A stretch of 60,000 nt of DNA from Polytrichum commune (taxonomy: Eukaryota > Streptophyta > Polytrichopsida > Polytrichales > Polytrichaceae): positions 55,144,758-55,204,757 of the forward strand of contig OX485805.1 of the NCBI GenBank assembly GCA_950295325.1, given 5' to 3'. This document shows positions 46,434 through 56,648 of the stretch, piece after piece. The notes under the pieces are model-generated. The model was not told the DNA's origin, made no database searches, and worked only from the letters and a program-made list of their open reading frames with translations. The first letter of the stretch is position 1. Every line of letters begins with the position of its first letter. The position numbers and the translations under genes are program-made.

Positions 46434-46675
46434 CATCACGAGGCCCTCGAGGACCGTTTCCTGCCTGGTCCCTTAGGCCGCTAAATTTTGTAGGACACGG
46501 CATGTAGTTGCCTTAGGAAACTGTGATAGATTGTCACGCGAGACAATTGTAAATATTCATCGAATTAATATATGAGCAGATGATCTCTGCGTCGCATCCC
46601 CCCAACTTCTTGTATCGTATCGCATCTTCTTTTTTGTATGTTCATGCGCATCTTTACACTTGCATACCCACCTCG

Positions 46676-46832
46676 TTGACGAACGCTCGTTCGTAAAAGG
46701 GTGCGACCCCCTGTCCACCTCCTTCACGAACGAACGTTCGTACATGCACGTGTAGCCTCGCTTACGAACGAGCGCTCGTAAATGATGCGCACCGCCACCC
46801 GCAGCCCTCATTCACGAACACACGTTCTCAAG
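46676..46832. repeat. Four palindromes before the phosphatase-like gene
   Basis: Copies lie at 46676-46697, 46723-46744, 46761-46782 (AGCGCTCGT arm variant) and 46811-46832 (degenerate). They precede the acceptor ATCACAG at 46987, so they may again lie in an intron, here at the 5' side of the FCP1-like gene. Confidence 0.9.
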
Positions 46833-46987
46833 TGTGGCATTGAGCAACATCTCCTTGCACTCTTTTTCCCCACTTCGTCGTCTTTTCCCATAATGCATCG
46901 TCATTTGCCTTAATGCATCGTCATTTCCCTTGATGCAAAATTCTTTATTGGATCATAGCATTAAACTAGTCGAATTGTTAATCACAG

Positions 46988-48543
46988 GACCCCCCGGAGA
47001 TAGGTCGCAACCCCTTGACCAGTGGACGTGAAACCCGACAAAAACCCTTCGTCGTGTTTGACCTCAACGGGGTGTTGTGTCACACCCAACACATCCCAAG
47101 GGTCCCCACACGTCCCTTCCGTCACCCCGACAAAAGGGACTATGACGGCGAGCTCGACACCCTCATAAACCGCAAGGTTGTTCGCGCCCGTCCCGGCCTG
47201 CGTGACTTCCTTCGCGAGGTGCTCGACTTGGCTCACGTCATTGTGTGGAGCTCCATGGTCATGGAGAACACGGAGCCAATCGTCGACTTCCTCTTCCATG
47301 ATCTCCCGAGCCCTTGTGTAATGTAACTAGAATTATTAAGGAATATTCTAACTACATGTGCCAGTGTGTAAGCAGAGAAAGATGAGAGCTAGACAACTCT
47401 CAGTTGAGGATGAATGGAAAGGAGTAAGAGAACTCCAGATTGACAACATGTGCACTGGAGTTAGACAGCTCCGCATTTAGTGCATTGGAACTAGACCATT
47501 CCAATTGAGAACATGTGCATGTGAGTTAGACAACTCTCGATGAGGTGCACATGAGTTAGACCACTCCATTCTTGGAAGTTATTCATTGGAGTTAGACAAC
47601 TCTCAATGAATAGATAAAGCTAGTTGGAATTAGACAGTTCCAACTAGAAGATTGAATTAGTTGGAATTAGACAGTTCCAACTAAGAGAAAGGTTGGATGA
47701 ACCAAGTTGGAATTAGACAGTTCCAACTGGAATGAAGGATGGATGTATTTAGTTGGAATTAGACAATTCCAACTAGAAAGAAAAATGGATGAATCCAATT
47801 GGAATTAGACAGTTCCAATTGGGAGAATGGAATTGAAATAAGAAATGAAAGAAGGTTCTAGAAGAACCAAAGATAGAAGATTCATAGTAGAACTATGAGA
47901 TAGAGCTATGAATAGAATATTTTTACTATATGTAAATATAGTAAGTAAAAGTAGTGCTTCGGCATAAGAGGAAGCTCGGGGGAGGAGAGATGATCTTTTT
48001 TGTCTCTCTCCTATGGTCGGGTGGTAGAGCTTCTATGACCAAACCATATTTGGTCGTGGTTTGTACTTAGAGGAAGAAATAAAATTGGTGTTTGTTTCAA
48101 TTCTTTACTTTGAGACTTTGTTGTCAAGAAACAAATTGCCAACTGGTGAGAGGTTCGTAACACCTTGCCTCGTCCTCGGCCAAGAGGAATGTGATGAATT
48201 GCTCGACGAAAAGGGTCTGTCGGTTCCCAAGTTCGGCGGCCGAGGCGGAGGACAACAGTTCCTTAAGGTCCTCCGGTCTAGACTGTGGCGAGGCATCCCC
48301 CGTCTGCAGGGGGTACCCCACGGGTGGTGGCCAACTCCCGAGAACACCGTCCTCATCGACGACAGCCCCACCAAAAGCGTCTTAAACCCCCGCGGCAACG
48401 TCATCTTCCCGGACACTTGGACCGGTGATAGGAACGACACGTTTTTGGTCGATACTCTAGCGCCTTACCTTAGAAGGCTTGTGATTCACGCCGGTAGCAT
48501 CCCCTTTTTTGTTGGTCCAACCCCATCGGCAATGTGGGGCTAA
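46988..48543 (+). CDS. FCP1/NLI-type HAD phosphatase-like protein
   Basis: Exon 1 runs from 46988 (after ATCACAG) to about 47317 and the second from about 48140 to 48543. Motif I is VVFDLNGVLCHT, where the usual D-x-D-x-T/V is D-L-N-G-V, as in a plant subgroup of HAD-like FCP1 homologues. RPGLRDFLREVL and VIVWSSM are the next conserved blocks. Exon 2 adds VLGQEECDEL, then NTVLIDDSPTKSVLNP and FPDTWTGD, the expected motif IV (DDSP) order. With Asn for the second Asp, catalysis is doubtful. FCP1-type proteins dephosphorylate Ser/Thr, classically on the RNA polymerase II tail. The role here is unknown. No start Met is seen in exon 1, so an upstream exon is likely. The exact exon 2 acceptor is unresolved. 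Confidence 0.75.
47378..47825 (+). repeat. Array of about 12 co-varying hairpins in the phosphatase intron
   Basis: Each unit has inverted arms around a nearly constant loop TTAGACA(A/G). Examples are AGTTGGAA-TTAGACAG-TTCCAACT near 47640-47740, CCAATTGGAA-TTAGACAG-TTCCAATTGG near 47795, ATTCATTGGAG-TTAGACAA-CTCTCAATGAAT near 47581, and ATTGGAA-CTAGACCA-TTCCAAT near 47484. Unit spacing is 30-55 bases. Arm sequences differ between units but stay complementary within each. Confidence 0.9.
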
Positions 48544-48716
48544 GCCCCCGCGATAATGTATTTAAGAGCATCATGAGGCTCGCCAAATTCAATAAATTGA
48601 TTTGAAATGCCTCCATGTCTTTGCTTGTTATCATGTGGTTCACATATCTAATGCTTGCTCCGTTTTTGGATGTCTTTTGTTGTTGTGATTGTTCTTGTTC
48701 TTGTTATTGCCCATAG

Positions 48717-49706
48717 TCTGCCCCCATATGCGACGCCCCTGTAGTCGACGGCCGTTCCCGTCCCCACTCGGCCCCTGGCTCCCCCTCCCGCGACGTCACG
48801 GACTTCCAAATGCCATCCCTCTACCAGTTCTCGGCGGTGGACGCGGCCTCGGCCGTGGATTACTCCCGCGACGTGGGCATCGACGACGGCGTCGTCAACA
48901 GCCCGCCCCCCGCACTTGTCACCCGCGCCTACGCCCCGTCGCCCTCCCCCCTCTCCAAGGAGAAATGGACGCTCGTTCGTTTGGGGCACCTCTCGCCCTC
49001 GAAGGACGACGGCGTCACTCGTCGCGGGCCGAGCCGGCGTCTCCGCATGGAAGGCCCCTGTTGCCACACCTCCCCCGCCGACTCCGTTCCTCCTCCCGCA
49101 ACCTGCTCCGGCGATCGTTGGCCCTCCTCGCCTCGACTCCCCCCCCCCCCCCCCCACCATTCATCAGTGGAATAGTTCGATCAGCTCCGAATGCTCCCGT
49201 CGACGCCCCTCTCGTGCCCACTATCCCCCGCTTGGACGTCCCCAAAGCCAAGGTGCCCTCTTAAACCCCTTTCCCGCTTTTGCTTCCCTTGTCTTGCGTG
49301 TGCGTGCCGTTATCTCTACGAGCGCCCACCCCAAACCGCTCTCATTATTTTCCCCACTCCATTCTTATTCTTATCTTCCTATGACGTTGTTTCGCAGGTG
49401 GCTACCCGCTCGCTTGGTGCACGGCCCTCCTCCACATCTTCCTTGGATAGGCACGCCCTCAAGGCCGCATCATCCGAGTCCGATCGTTGTTTGGCCCTCC
49501 GTCATAGCGCAAGACGTTCCCTCACGCAAACGCACTCGTATTCCACTCACAATACCACTTCGTACAATTTGGGAGCGCGTCCGGAAATTTGGAAGAACGA
49601 CACGTATTCCGGGGCCGTCAACAAAAACGGTTATAGCCGCGGGCCGGAGATTTTCAGAGCCATGGAGGGTGCCAAAAGCAAGGACAAGGCCGCGAAAAAA
49701 CAATAG
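48717..49706 (+). CDS. Unknown proline-rich gene with poly-C tract
   Basis: Exon 1 opens after CCCATAG at 48716 and runs through SLYQFSAVDAASAVDYSRD, GIDDGVVNSPPPALVTRAYA and KWTLVRLGHLSPSKDDG. A run of 17 C (49139-49155) encodes prolines. Beyond it the likely coding frame changes to one reading SAPNAPVDAPLVPTIPRLDV. A second exon follows TTTCGCAG at 49398 and ends with SRGPEIFRAMEG and a Lys-rich tail at 49706. Codon third positions are GC-rich, as in the genes at 44-48 kb, which suggests a common origin. No domain is recognised. The frame change is probably C-run length variation. Confidence 0.4.
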
Positions 49707-50066
49707 TGGGACGGACTAGTGGGACTAGAATCGTACTAGTGGGACGGACTCCATAAATGCGATTAGGTGTATAACATATTTAATGCGATTTAGTGCTTGC
49801 TTTCTATTCTATTTCAAGTTATTCAAGACATTCATGGTATTTCCATTATATTTGTATTTCAATCCTATTGAATTCAAACAATTTCCAATCATTCCCCGCA
49901 TCTTCCCCTCCATTCATAACGATTTCTCATTTCATACGCAACTATTTTCATGTATGCTTCATATTTTTGTTCACTTTGATGCCTTTATATCTAATAATTG
50001 TATCCAAAATTATACATATTTGACTTTTAGGTTGTCATTACTGGTCCAAATTTGAAAAGTGCATCC

Positions 50067-50700
50067 TTAAATAGTCTCATAATCAACAAAAAGTCTCCAA
50101 TTACCGAATATAGTGTTATGTGTGGTTGCCACCTTTTGGAGTTTCTCTATTGTCATATATGTGACGATGAAGGTGGAAAAATAACGGTCAATCTGCAACA
50201 TAGAAGAGTATAATGTAAGAAATTCTACGTCAAGTACAAATTGAACATGGGGCATAAGGAAAATAGAAACAGAGAGATAGGAGGTGCACCTCGTGAAAGA
50301 AATCTTCGCCGTTATCCTTATGGGCGACAAAAATGAATTTTTCGAAGTTCCGAGTTCGAGTACTTTTGATCAGTCTATCTTGGCTTTTGTCATAGTGTCC
50401 CAAATTTCAGAAGTAGATCTGAGTGCCTCGGGTGTGGCCTCACGGTACAACCAGCCGCAATATCCGATGCGTTGGATAACTCTCTCTAATACAAACAAAA
50501 ATATATATAAGAGAATTAAAAAAAAAAAAAAAAAAAAAAAAACACACGAGCATAATGAAGAGGAGAATTACCTTGTACAAGAATTTGACGAAGACGTCCA
50601 ACGTAAGGGGATACCAAGTAGGATTCTTCTCCATTTTGGACTCGCACAAGAAGAAGAAGAACTCCGGTCCCTGAAGAGGGACCTGAGTGAATAAAGTGTC
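50067..50700 (-). pseudogene. Gene remnant with three exon-like pieces
   Basis: Pieces on the minus strand: after TTCACTCAG (about 50688) to TACAAG|GTAATT (50572) with NPTWYPLTLDVFVKFLYK; a middle piece 50490-50300 with YCGWLYREATPEAL, interrupted by a stop; and a last piece after TGTTGCAG (about 50196) ending at 50067. The first piece shares a loose pattern with 26243-26310. The 5' side is cut by the LINE at about 50.71 kb. A run of 25 A (50518-50542) lies in the first intron. Similarity is weak and no domain is known. Confidence 0.3.
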
Positions 50701-50856
50701 TGTTCGTAAGACAACCTTAACCATACCCCAGGGTAGTGGTGTTGGGTGTAATACTACTTCACCCTTTGCAGGGAGTAGACACTATATAAGTAGCTAGTGA
50801 CTTTAACCGGTAAACCGGTGGCATGGGTTAGCAAAAGGATGTGGGCGTTCAAAGTT

Positions 50857-53100
50857 TTATGTGAGGTGTTGTAGGTCGTTTATAGGTTGTTTGTTTTCAA
50901 TTCTACGTTTATGGATTAGTATTGAGTGTGCATATTGTGTGGCGATAATATTAATTTGTTTAAATGTGTGTCGAATTTGTGTTATAGGGAGTTTGAGTTT
51001 CGTTTCAAGTTCTGTCATTGATGGTATGTGTGAAGTGGCTCTAGCACCTGCGGCGAGTACTATGATTGGGGCGACATTCCACCCTCTTGCTTTGATGGTG
51101 TTAATGAGTGGTTGATATTTGGTGGTTTTTCGTTCAAGTGTTTCTGTAGAGAACCTATCATTGCAGTATGTAAATTCTATAAATTGAATAGTGGTGGTTG
51201 GTGTAGGTAGTTCTGGTGGCGGGGAATTGTATGGGTGTCCTATAATGCATAGAATGTCGGGTTTGAGTCGGGCATTACAATGGCATCTTTGAATGCCACA
51301 TGTGCAGGGGAGTAGCCATGTAGGTACAGTGTTTTCTTGGGGTAATTCATTATATGTGCCTGCATTCATGAGTATGTAGTGTCGTGTAATCTTATTCGAG
51401 ACGAGAAGTTTTTGAATTTCCCATACCGCTTTGTTATGTCTTTTTGTTATTAGTGCGTGAATATGTGGTTGTTTGCACTTAAGGAGTAAATGTAACCATG
51501 TATCTGCCTCTAATGAGGTGCAAATGTTACATGTATGGGATGGGTATGCAATTCTACCAAAGAAGAGTTGTTTTCTAGCTTGTCCCGTGTATTGTCCGGT
51601 TCGGAATTTTACTAAACATGTTTTTTGTTTGTCTGAGACCGCCGGATTGGTCCAAAAATCATTTGATAAGGTTTTGTCGATATCTTTGTTATCTAGCCAT
51701 TTATGTAATTGATGTGTTTGGGTTGCTATAATGGAAAGGTTGTTATGTTTGTCATGTTTGGTAATGTATTTACCTAGGTGTCGGATGGGGCCTTTGTCGG
51801 GAGTTTCTTGCATGGAATGCCACCAATCTTTGTGGAGGTAGTATGGCGTGGGGTGCGCATGCTCATGTGTGGCTATAGCGTCTCTATGGTCTAATTCACA
51901 TCCCATTTTTGCTAATTTATCGGCGTGTTCGTTACCTTGAATGTTTGTGTGGGCTTTGACTTTATGAAGGGTGGTGATTTGTGTGCGAGATTGCAACATC
52001 TTAATTATGGATTCTAATATCTTTTTGTCCGGGTGGCTATTGTGTAGCGTTGGGTGTTTAGTTTGGGTATTTAGAAGATATAAGACGTTGAGACAATCGG
52101 TGAAGATATGTGCCGGTTCGTTCCGGTATGTTGTAGTGAGTAGTTGGAGGGTGTGGTGTACGGCCATGAGTTCTACCCTAAGTATATTTTGAAGTCCGGG
52201 TAACCTTTCTGTGATTTTGAGGTTTTTGAAAGGGTTATATATGCCATACCCTGCTATTTCTCTTTTCCAATGCCCCCGGGTTATTTCTTTGGGTGGTATG
52301 AATGATCCATCCGTGTAATAGCAAAATTGTGGGTGGTATTTGGGGGGTAGGCATATGTCTTGATTTATGTATATGGGTGTGTTAGAGGTTTGGTTTGTAA
52401 GGAGGGGGGGCGGGTAAATAAGTTGGGACCATTTCTTACTTCTATTTACTAGGGTGTTTATGGGTGTAGGTGATGGCGTTGTGTGAAGTGACGTGGGTAT
52501 TTGGAGGGTAGTACTAATGGTGTGCATACGAGTCGCGTAGTCACATGATCCGGGAGACGTGTGTTTGTGGTGTATACATAGTATGCGGATGTCATGACTT
52601 TCTGTGCGTGGGTTAGTTCGTAGTTCCGGGGGTATTGCGGGTTCATCATATATAATGGTGTCTGCTTTGAAATGGAAAATAACATGAGAGTCTGGAAAAG
52701 GGCCTATATGGGGGTTGAGGTTGTGGTACCAGTTTGGGTCTGTTGTTATAAGTATTGTGATTGTGTCGGGGTTATGTTTGGCGGCAAGTCGTGCCCAATG
52801 TAGTGCTTGTTGAGTGTCTTGTTCTGTGTGCGGGTGGGCATATCCCACACCTGCCCATTTATATTGGAATGTTGTGCCTGTTGACCCGAATACTTTGTCC
52901 CTAGAAAATGGGGAGGAGTAGTGGTTCAATGTAGTAGGGCATGTGAGAGGTGATGAGAAGTAGGAGTGGGTGATGTGGAAGGAATCAATGATGTTTTCTA
53001 TAATGGCATTTGGGAGGGTGTATTGTGATAATTTGAGGGGGTCGTTTTTCGGCATTCTATACTTATACCTTTGATATAACCATGTCACTTCTTTTTCGAA
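50857..53100 (-). pseudogene. LINE ORF2 second part: RNase H, zinc knuckle, C-terminal nuclease-like domain
   Basis: The 743-codon frame has no ATG start (GTG at 53086-53088) and is open upstream in a frame different from the RT part, so one indel separates them. Residues about 60-150 hold an unrecognised region with QYKWAGVGYAHP and DPNWYH. RNase H spans about 255-390 with its four acids in YYTDGSF, RVELMAVHHT, IFTDCLN and GNEHADKLA. A CNIC-x9-H-x4-C knuckle follows. Near residue 607 comes LKPDILCI, then FIEFTYCNDRF and a basic segment TLERKTTKYQ. That pattern is compatible with a PD-(D/E)XK-type fold, with T in place of the usual K. Confidence 0.75.
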
Positions 53101-55024
53101 GGATTGTATGGGGGTTCTAGGTTGTGTGGTTTATTTAATGCATTTTGGTATTGTGCCCAAAGCCATTGTAGTCTTTGTTCGGGGATGGTAATTAGGTGGC
53201 GCCTGTCATTGTCATAAATGTGCGATGCGCCATATTGGCTTTGAATGGTGGGTTGGGTGCATTCAATGTCGTTATCGGGGTTGCATTCATTAATATGGAT
53301 GTGGCATAGGGGTATGTCTTGTGGTGGGCGGACATATCTAGTGTCTCTTAATTGTGCATCATTGAAGTTTATTTGGAGAATGTTAGTGAAGTGTTGGTGT
53401 TGTTTATGGGTGTAGTATTGTGTTAAGAGTAGTATGTTATGATTTATGGTGTTTTGGCTGTTCCAAGGGAATAAGTCCCTTTGTGGGAGCCATTTATGAT
53501 ATTTGGTTTCATTGGGAAGTATCCATTGGCAAAGGTAGGATGTGTAGTGCTTTGTGATTTGATATTTGTCTTTATATGTGTGAGGGCAGTTGTTTATTAT
53601 AGATTGGATGGGGAATTGTATTTGATTTCGTTGGATGTGTGAGGGAGGTTTAGGGTATTCCGGTGGTGGGGGTGGCACGGGGTGGGTGTTATGTCTACTT
53701 GTGCTTGTATTTATATGATGGTTTTGTATTTTGTAGGCTTCCTTGAGAGTATTGGGTGTGGTATGTGTTTGGCAAGTATTTGGGCATGGGTTGTGACAGG
53801 GAGGTTCACAAAATATTTTACGTGCGTATTCGAGGGTTGTTTTAACTGATTTGGTAGGTGGGGCGTAGTAGTACTTGAATTCGTCATTTGTCATGAGGTG
53901 GGTGCCATTGGGATTAGTTACTTGTTTTAGTTCGGTTATGTTGTGTATAAGTAGTTTGTGTAGGTATTTGAGGGAAGTGGTGGGGGTTAGTGTGGGAATT
54001 TGGTGTGCTTGACTCATCCATTGTGTCTCTAATGGTGTTGGGTTGAGGGGGAATTTCTCTAGTGTACTTCTAAGGTGGGTGGCACTAATTTTTTTGAGAA
54101 GGTATAGTGTTCTTGTAGTTGGCGACCTCATGCAATCATGTGGGGATATTCTCGGTAAATGGAGTGATCCGCCATATTTGGCTAGTATATATTTGGTTAA
54201 TCCATTGTAAATTCTTCCAAGTCGCCCTTGATCGTTGAGGGCATTTATAAGTTGTTCTCCAATGTAGGTTATGTAGGCGTTTTTGAGTGAGAAGGCTTCG
54301 GTACCGAACATATTTTGTGGAAGTTGCGTGATGGCATTTGATAGGCATTTCGGAAGGCCGCATATATTTTTGTGTAGAGTTATTATTCTTTTGTCGAGTT
54401 TTTTAATGGCGGGGAGTGAATAAGGGACGGCGTAAAAGCTATAGGCTATGCCGGCTCTTATGACCATGTCAACCAACTGTATTTTTTGCTTCATGGTGGC
54501 TGGACATGTAGTAAGTAATTTACATTGTTTAATTAGTTTGGTTGTTGTGACGTGCGTTTGTGTTTTCCATTGTAGGGATGGAACTAAATTGATTCCAAGG
54601 TAAACATATGGTTCGTGTTGACTGAGTATGGGTATTGGTTGATTTCTGAAGTTAATATTGATGGCCGTTAAATGTATTTTAAAGGCTTGTGCATTTAGTT
54701 TGGACTTGTTCGGGCATCCTGTGATTGCGCACTTCGGGATGCCGAGGTCCATTCCAGCCCAAGCACAGTAGCTATCTAGTTTGTTCAACTGTTGTTGGAT
54801 GGATGTTGCATTATTAGATATTACCGCTAGGTCGTCGGCATAGGCCGCGGAGCTTAATTTTGTGTTAGAAGTTTTAAAGGTATATCCGTGTGTTCCGCGT
54901 TGAAGCCATCTAAATAAAGGTTCGAGGAAGATTATAAAAAGGTAGGGGCTTAGCGTGTCTCCTTGTATGGTTCCCCTTTGTATAGGTATGGGTTTTGTAT
55001 TATCGAAGTATTCCCCGGTAATAG
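53085..55024 (-). pseudogene. LINE ORF2 first part: truncated reverse transcriptase
   Basis: The frame is open from near 55024 through QGDTLSPYLF and the YADDLAV box to the stop at 53085. The thumb region has YLGINLVPSLQWK. After it comes a long His/Pro/Thr-rich linker with a CHNPCPNTCQTH cluster. The first ATG inside the frame is after the catalytic box, so no active RT is encoded. The frame ends PSKKK and overlaps the next part by 4 bases. Confidence 0.85.
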
Positions 55025-55031
55025 GGAAAAT

Positions 55032-56648
55032 CTATTTTGCGAGCGGTGAGCGGTGAGCGGTAAGTTTTCTAGAATATTGAAATTTTGTCAGGTGAAACAT
55101 GCCCTATGGCCGTGGTGTAGAGCTAACTTTTGAAATATTTATTGACAAATTTATTGACAAAAAGAACCTATAACCGTGGTGGAGGAACCTATATAGTATT
55201 TGCTTGCACCTTCTTGGAGGTTCAGGATATTACCTGACCACGATAATTTCATGACAACCTCTAGCAATTTAGCAAGTAAGATTCCATCTATTGTGGTGAG
55301 GGAATCTCCAAACCCCAATGCTGCAGGCCTCACACGTAATGCCCATGAAGACCCATCCGTTTGTATGTGTGTGTATATATATATATGAGCATAAACTTAA
55401 AATGTTGAAAGAAACTTAAAGAAAATATTAAAGAAACTGAAAATGTTGGAAGTGTTTACAACATGTTCCTCTAACAACAACACCTTACTATATACCACTC
55501 AAATATAGGTGGTTATTTAAGAAGAGCAATTGTGTTGAACATAAAACCTAGGATGATGTCCATATTTTAAGCACAAGCCTTCTTGGTTTAACACTCAACA
55601 CAACTAGGAGGTCTCGAGTCATCATTTTTTTTTTTTAAATTCTTCACTTTGACTTATTATAACCTTTGCATCTCAACTTCAATTTTGAAACATGAAATAA
55701 AAAATTTCTTGGTTCTCAGTCGCTAGCCAAATGGGAAAATTATGATCCAATCCAATGACCACAATTCTATGTGAACTTGGAAGTTTTTGACATTAAAATT
55801 GCATATTCTAACCTCATTTGGAGTATATCTATGATCATGAGTCTAAAGTAAATTATGTCTTAATAATTAAAAACCTAAGCGATATTAAACAATAAACTTT
55901 TTGTCACCTTCAACTCATAGTATTGCCATAATGTTTGATCCTTGATTGGGATTAAAGTTTCCTGACACCTACTAAAGGGGAGAGCAAAGAAACTAATTAT
56001 CATGTAGAACATGTGAATGATTGGTCTAAACCCAATTAACACCTTAATCAAGATCAAAGACCTTGAATTATTCTAGTAGAATTAACTAGAGATGGATCTA
56101 TATGTACTAAAAGTTTGTTAGACCGCGTTGAAGTATGCAAGGGGAAGATATTCTTGAGCATACCAATGTCAAGTGTTGTTGGTGTACACTTTAGTCAACT
56201 TGTAGACCATTGTGTAATATAGGTGTGCACTTCATATCATTGTGGAACATACTAATGCCGAGATATTAGTCAAGACACTTGAATGCCAAATTTCATGAGG
56301 TGACATTAATGGTGAGGTTGATGGTGAATTATTCAACCCAACATTCGCCTAAAATTGTAAGCAAGCATTGAAAAAGTATATGAAAACGATAATAGAAGAA
56401 TAGTGGAAACCCTTAAATTTCAAAGAGAAGGGTATGAACTAATAGGCTGATTATGGAATTAAGTGAACAATATCATAAAACACGAAGTCAAAAGTTAACC
56501 TAAATCTGCAATTTTATATATGCAATCCCATAAATTCCGAAAGTAATACAAATACAATGAATTTCATGCAGAATGAGTGCACAAACTGAAAAACCAACGG
56601 AAGAAAAACCGGTATATTAGATAGTACACAGACATTCACATGAAGCTA
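55032..56648. other. AT-rich intergenic DNA
   Basis: A GCGAGCG/GTGAGCG triplet sits at the LINE junction and a (TA)n tract at 55373-55386. No motif-bearing frame. Confidence 0.5.

Larger units (their letters stand above)
44326..46484 (+). pseudogene. Methyltransferase-like C-terminal protein with coiled coil, frame-broken
   Basis: Exons: about 44373 (after CACAACCAG; frame open from 44326) to 44709, 44897-46338 and 46434-46484, all phase 0. Exon 1 has PQVWLWIVEQEK and ends ETVYNVFGGNKFMYVAM; exon 2 begins LGLCVNRYIDAVNEEEY. The joint resembles methylase motif I (V-x-D-x-F-x-G then A-x-x-x-x-R and acidic D-x-E-E-Y), as in the genes at 23.7 and 56.6 kb. Downstream is an acidic segment, a helical AEENAKK ... 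EKTDAILAMLQRMQ stretch and a Pro-rich tail. An in-frame TAG (45101-45103), a one-base loss in an A7 run (45593-45599) and a TAA (45811-45813) break the frame, but coding character continues to 46484. I infer recent decay or assembly errors. Palindromes occur in both introns and within exon 2. Confidence 0.55.
50710..55031 (-). mobile_element. 5'-truncated LINE retrotransposon
   Basis: On the minus strand the reverse transcriptase palm begins near 55024 with GEYF and QRGTIQGDTLSPYLF. It continues to the YADDLAV catalytic motif (about 54830), thumb, RNase H, zinc knuckle and C-terminal domain, with a stop at 50857. The RT fingers and everything N-terminal are absent, so the insertion is 5'-truncated at about 55031. 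The 3' end lies near 50710. I could not define a poly(A) tail or target duplication. It interrupts the gene remnant at 50.07-50.70 kb. Confidence 0.9.

Noticed and set aside
48648-49160. Gly/Arg-rich minus-strand ORF
   Set aside because: It is antisense to the GC-rich proline-coding exon and has no splice signals or motifs.
50518-50542. The A25 run as poly(A) tail of the LINE
   Set aside because: The LINE lies on the minus strand, so its tail would read as T on the plus strand. The run is also about 190 bases beyond the LINE end.
53085-54788. A stand-alone gene beginning at the first ATG of the RT frame
   Set aside because: The frame is open upstream through the YADD box to the truncation point, so the ATG is internal to LINE ORF2.
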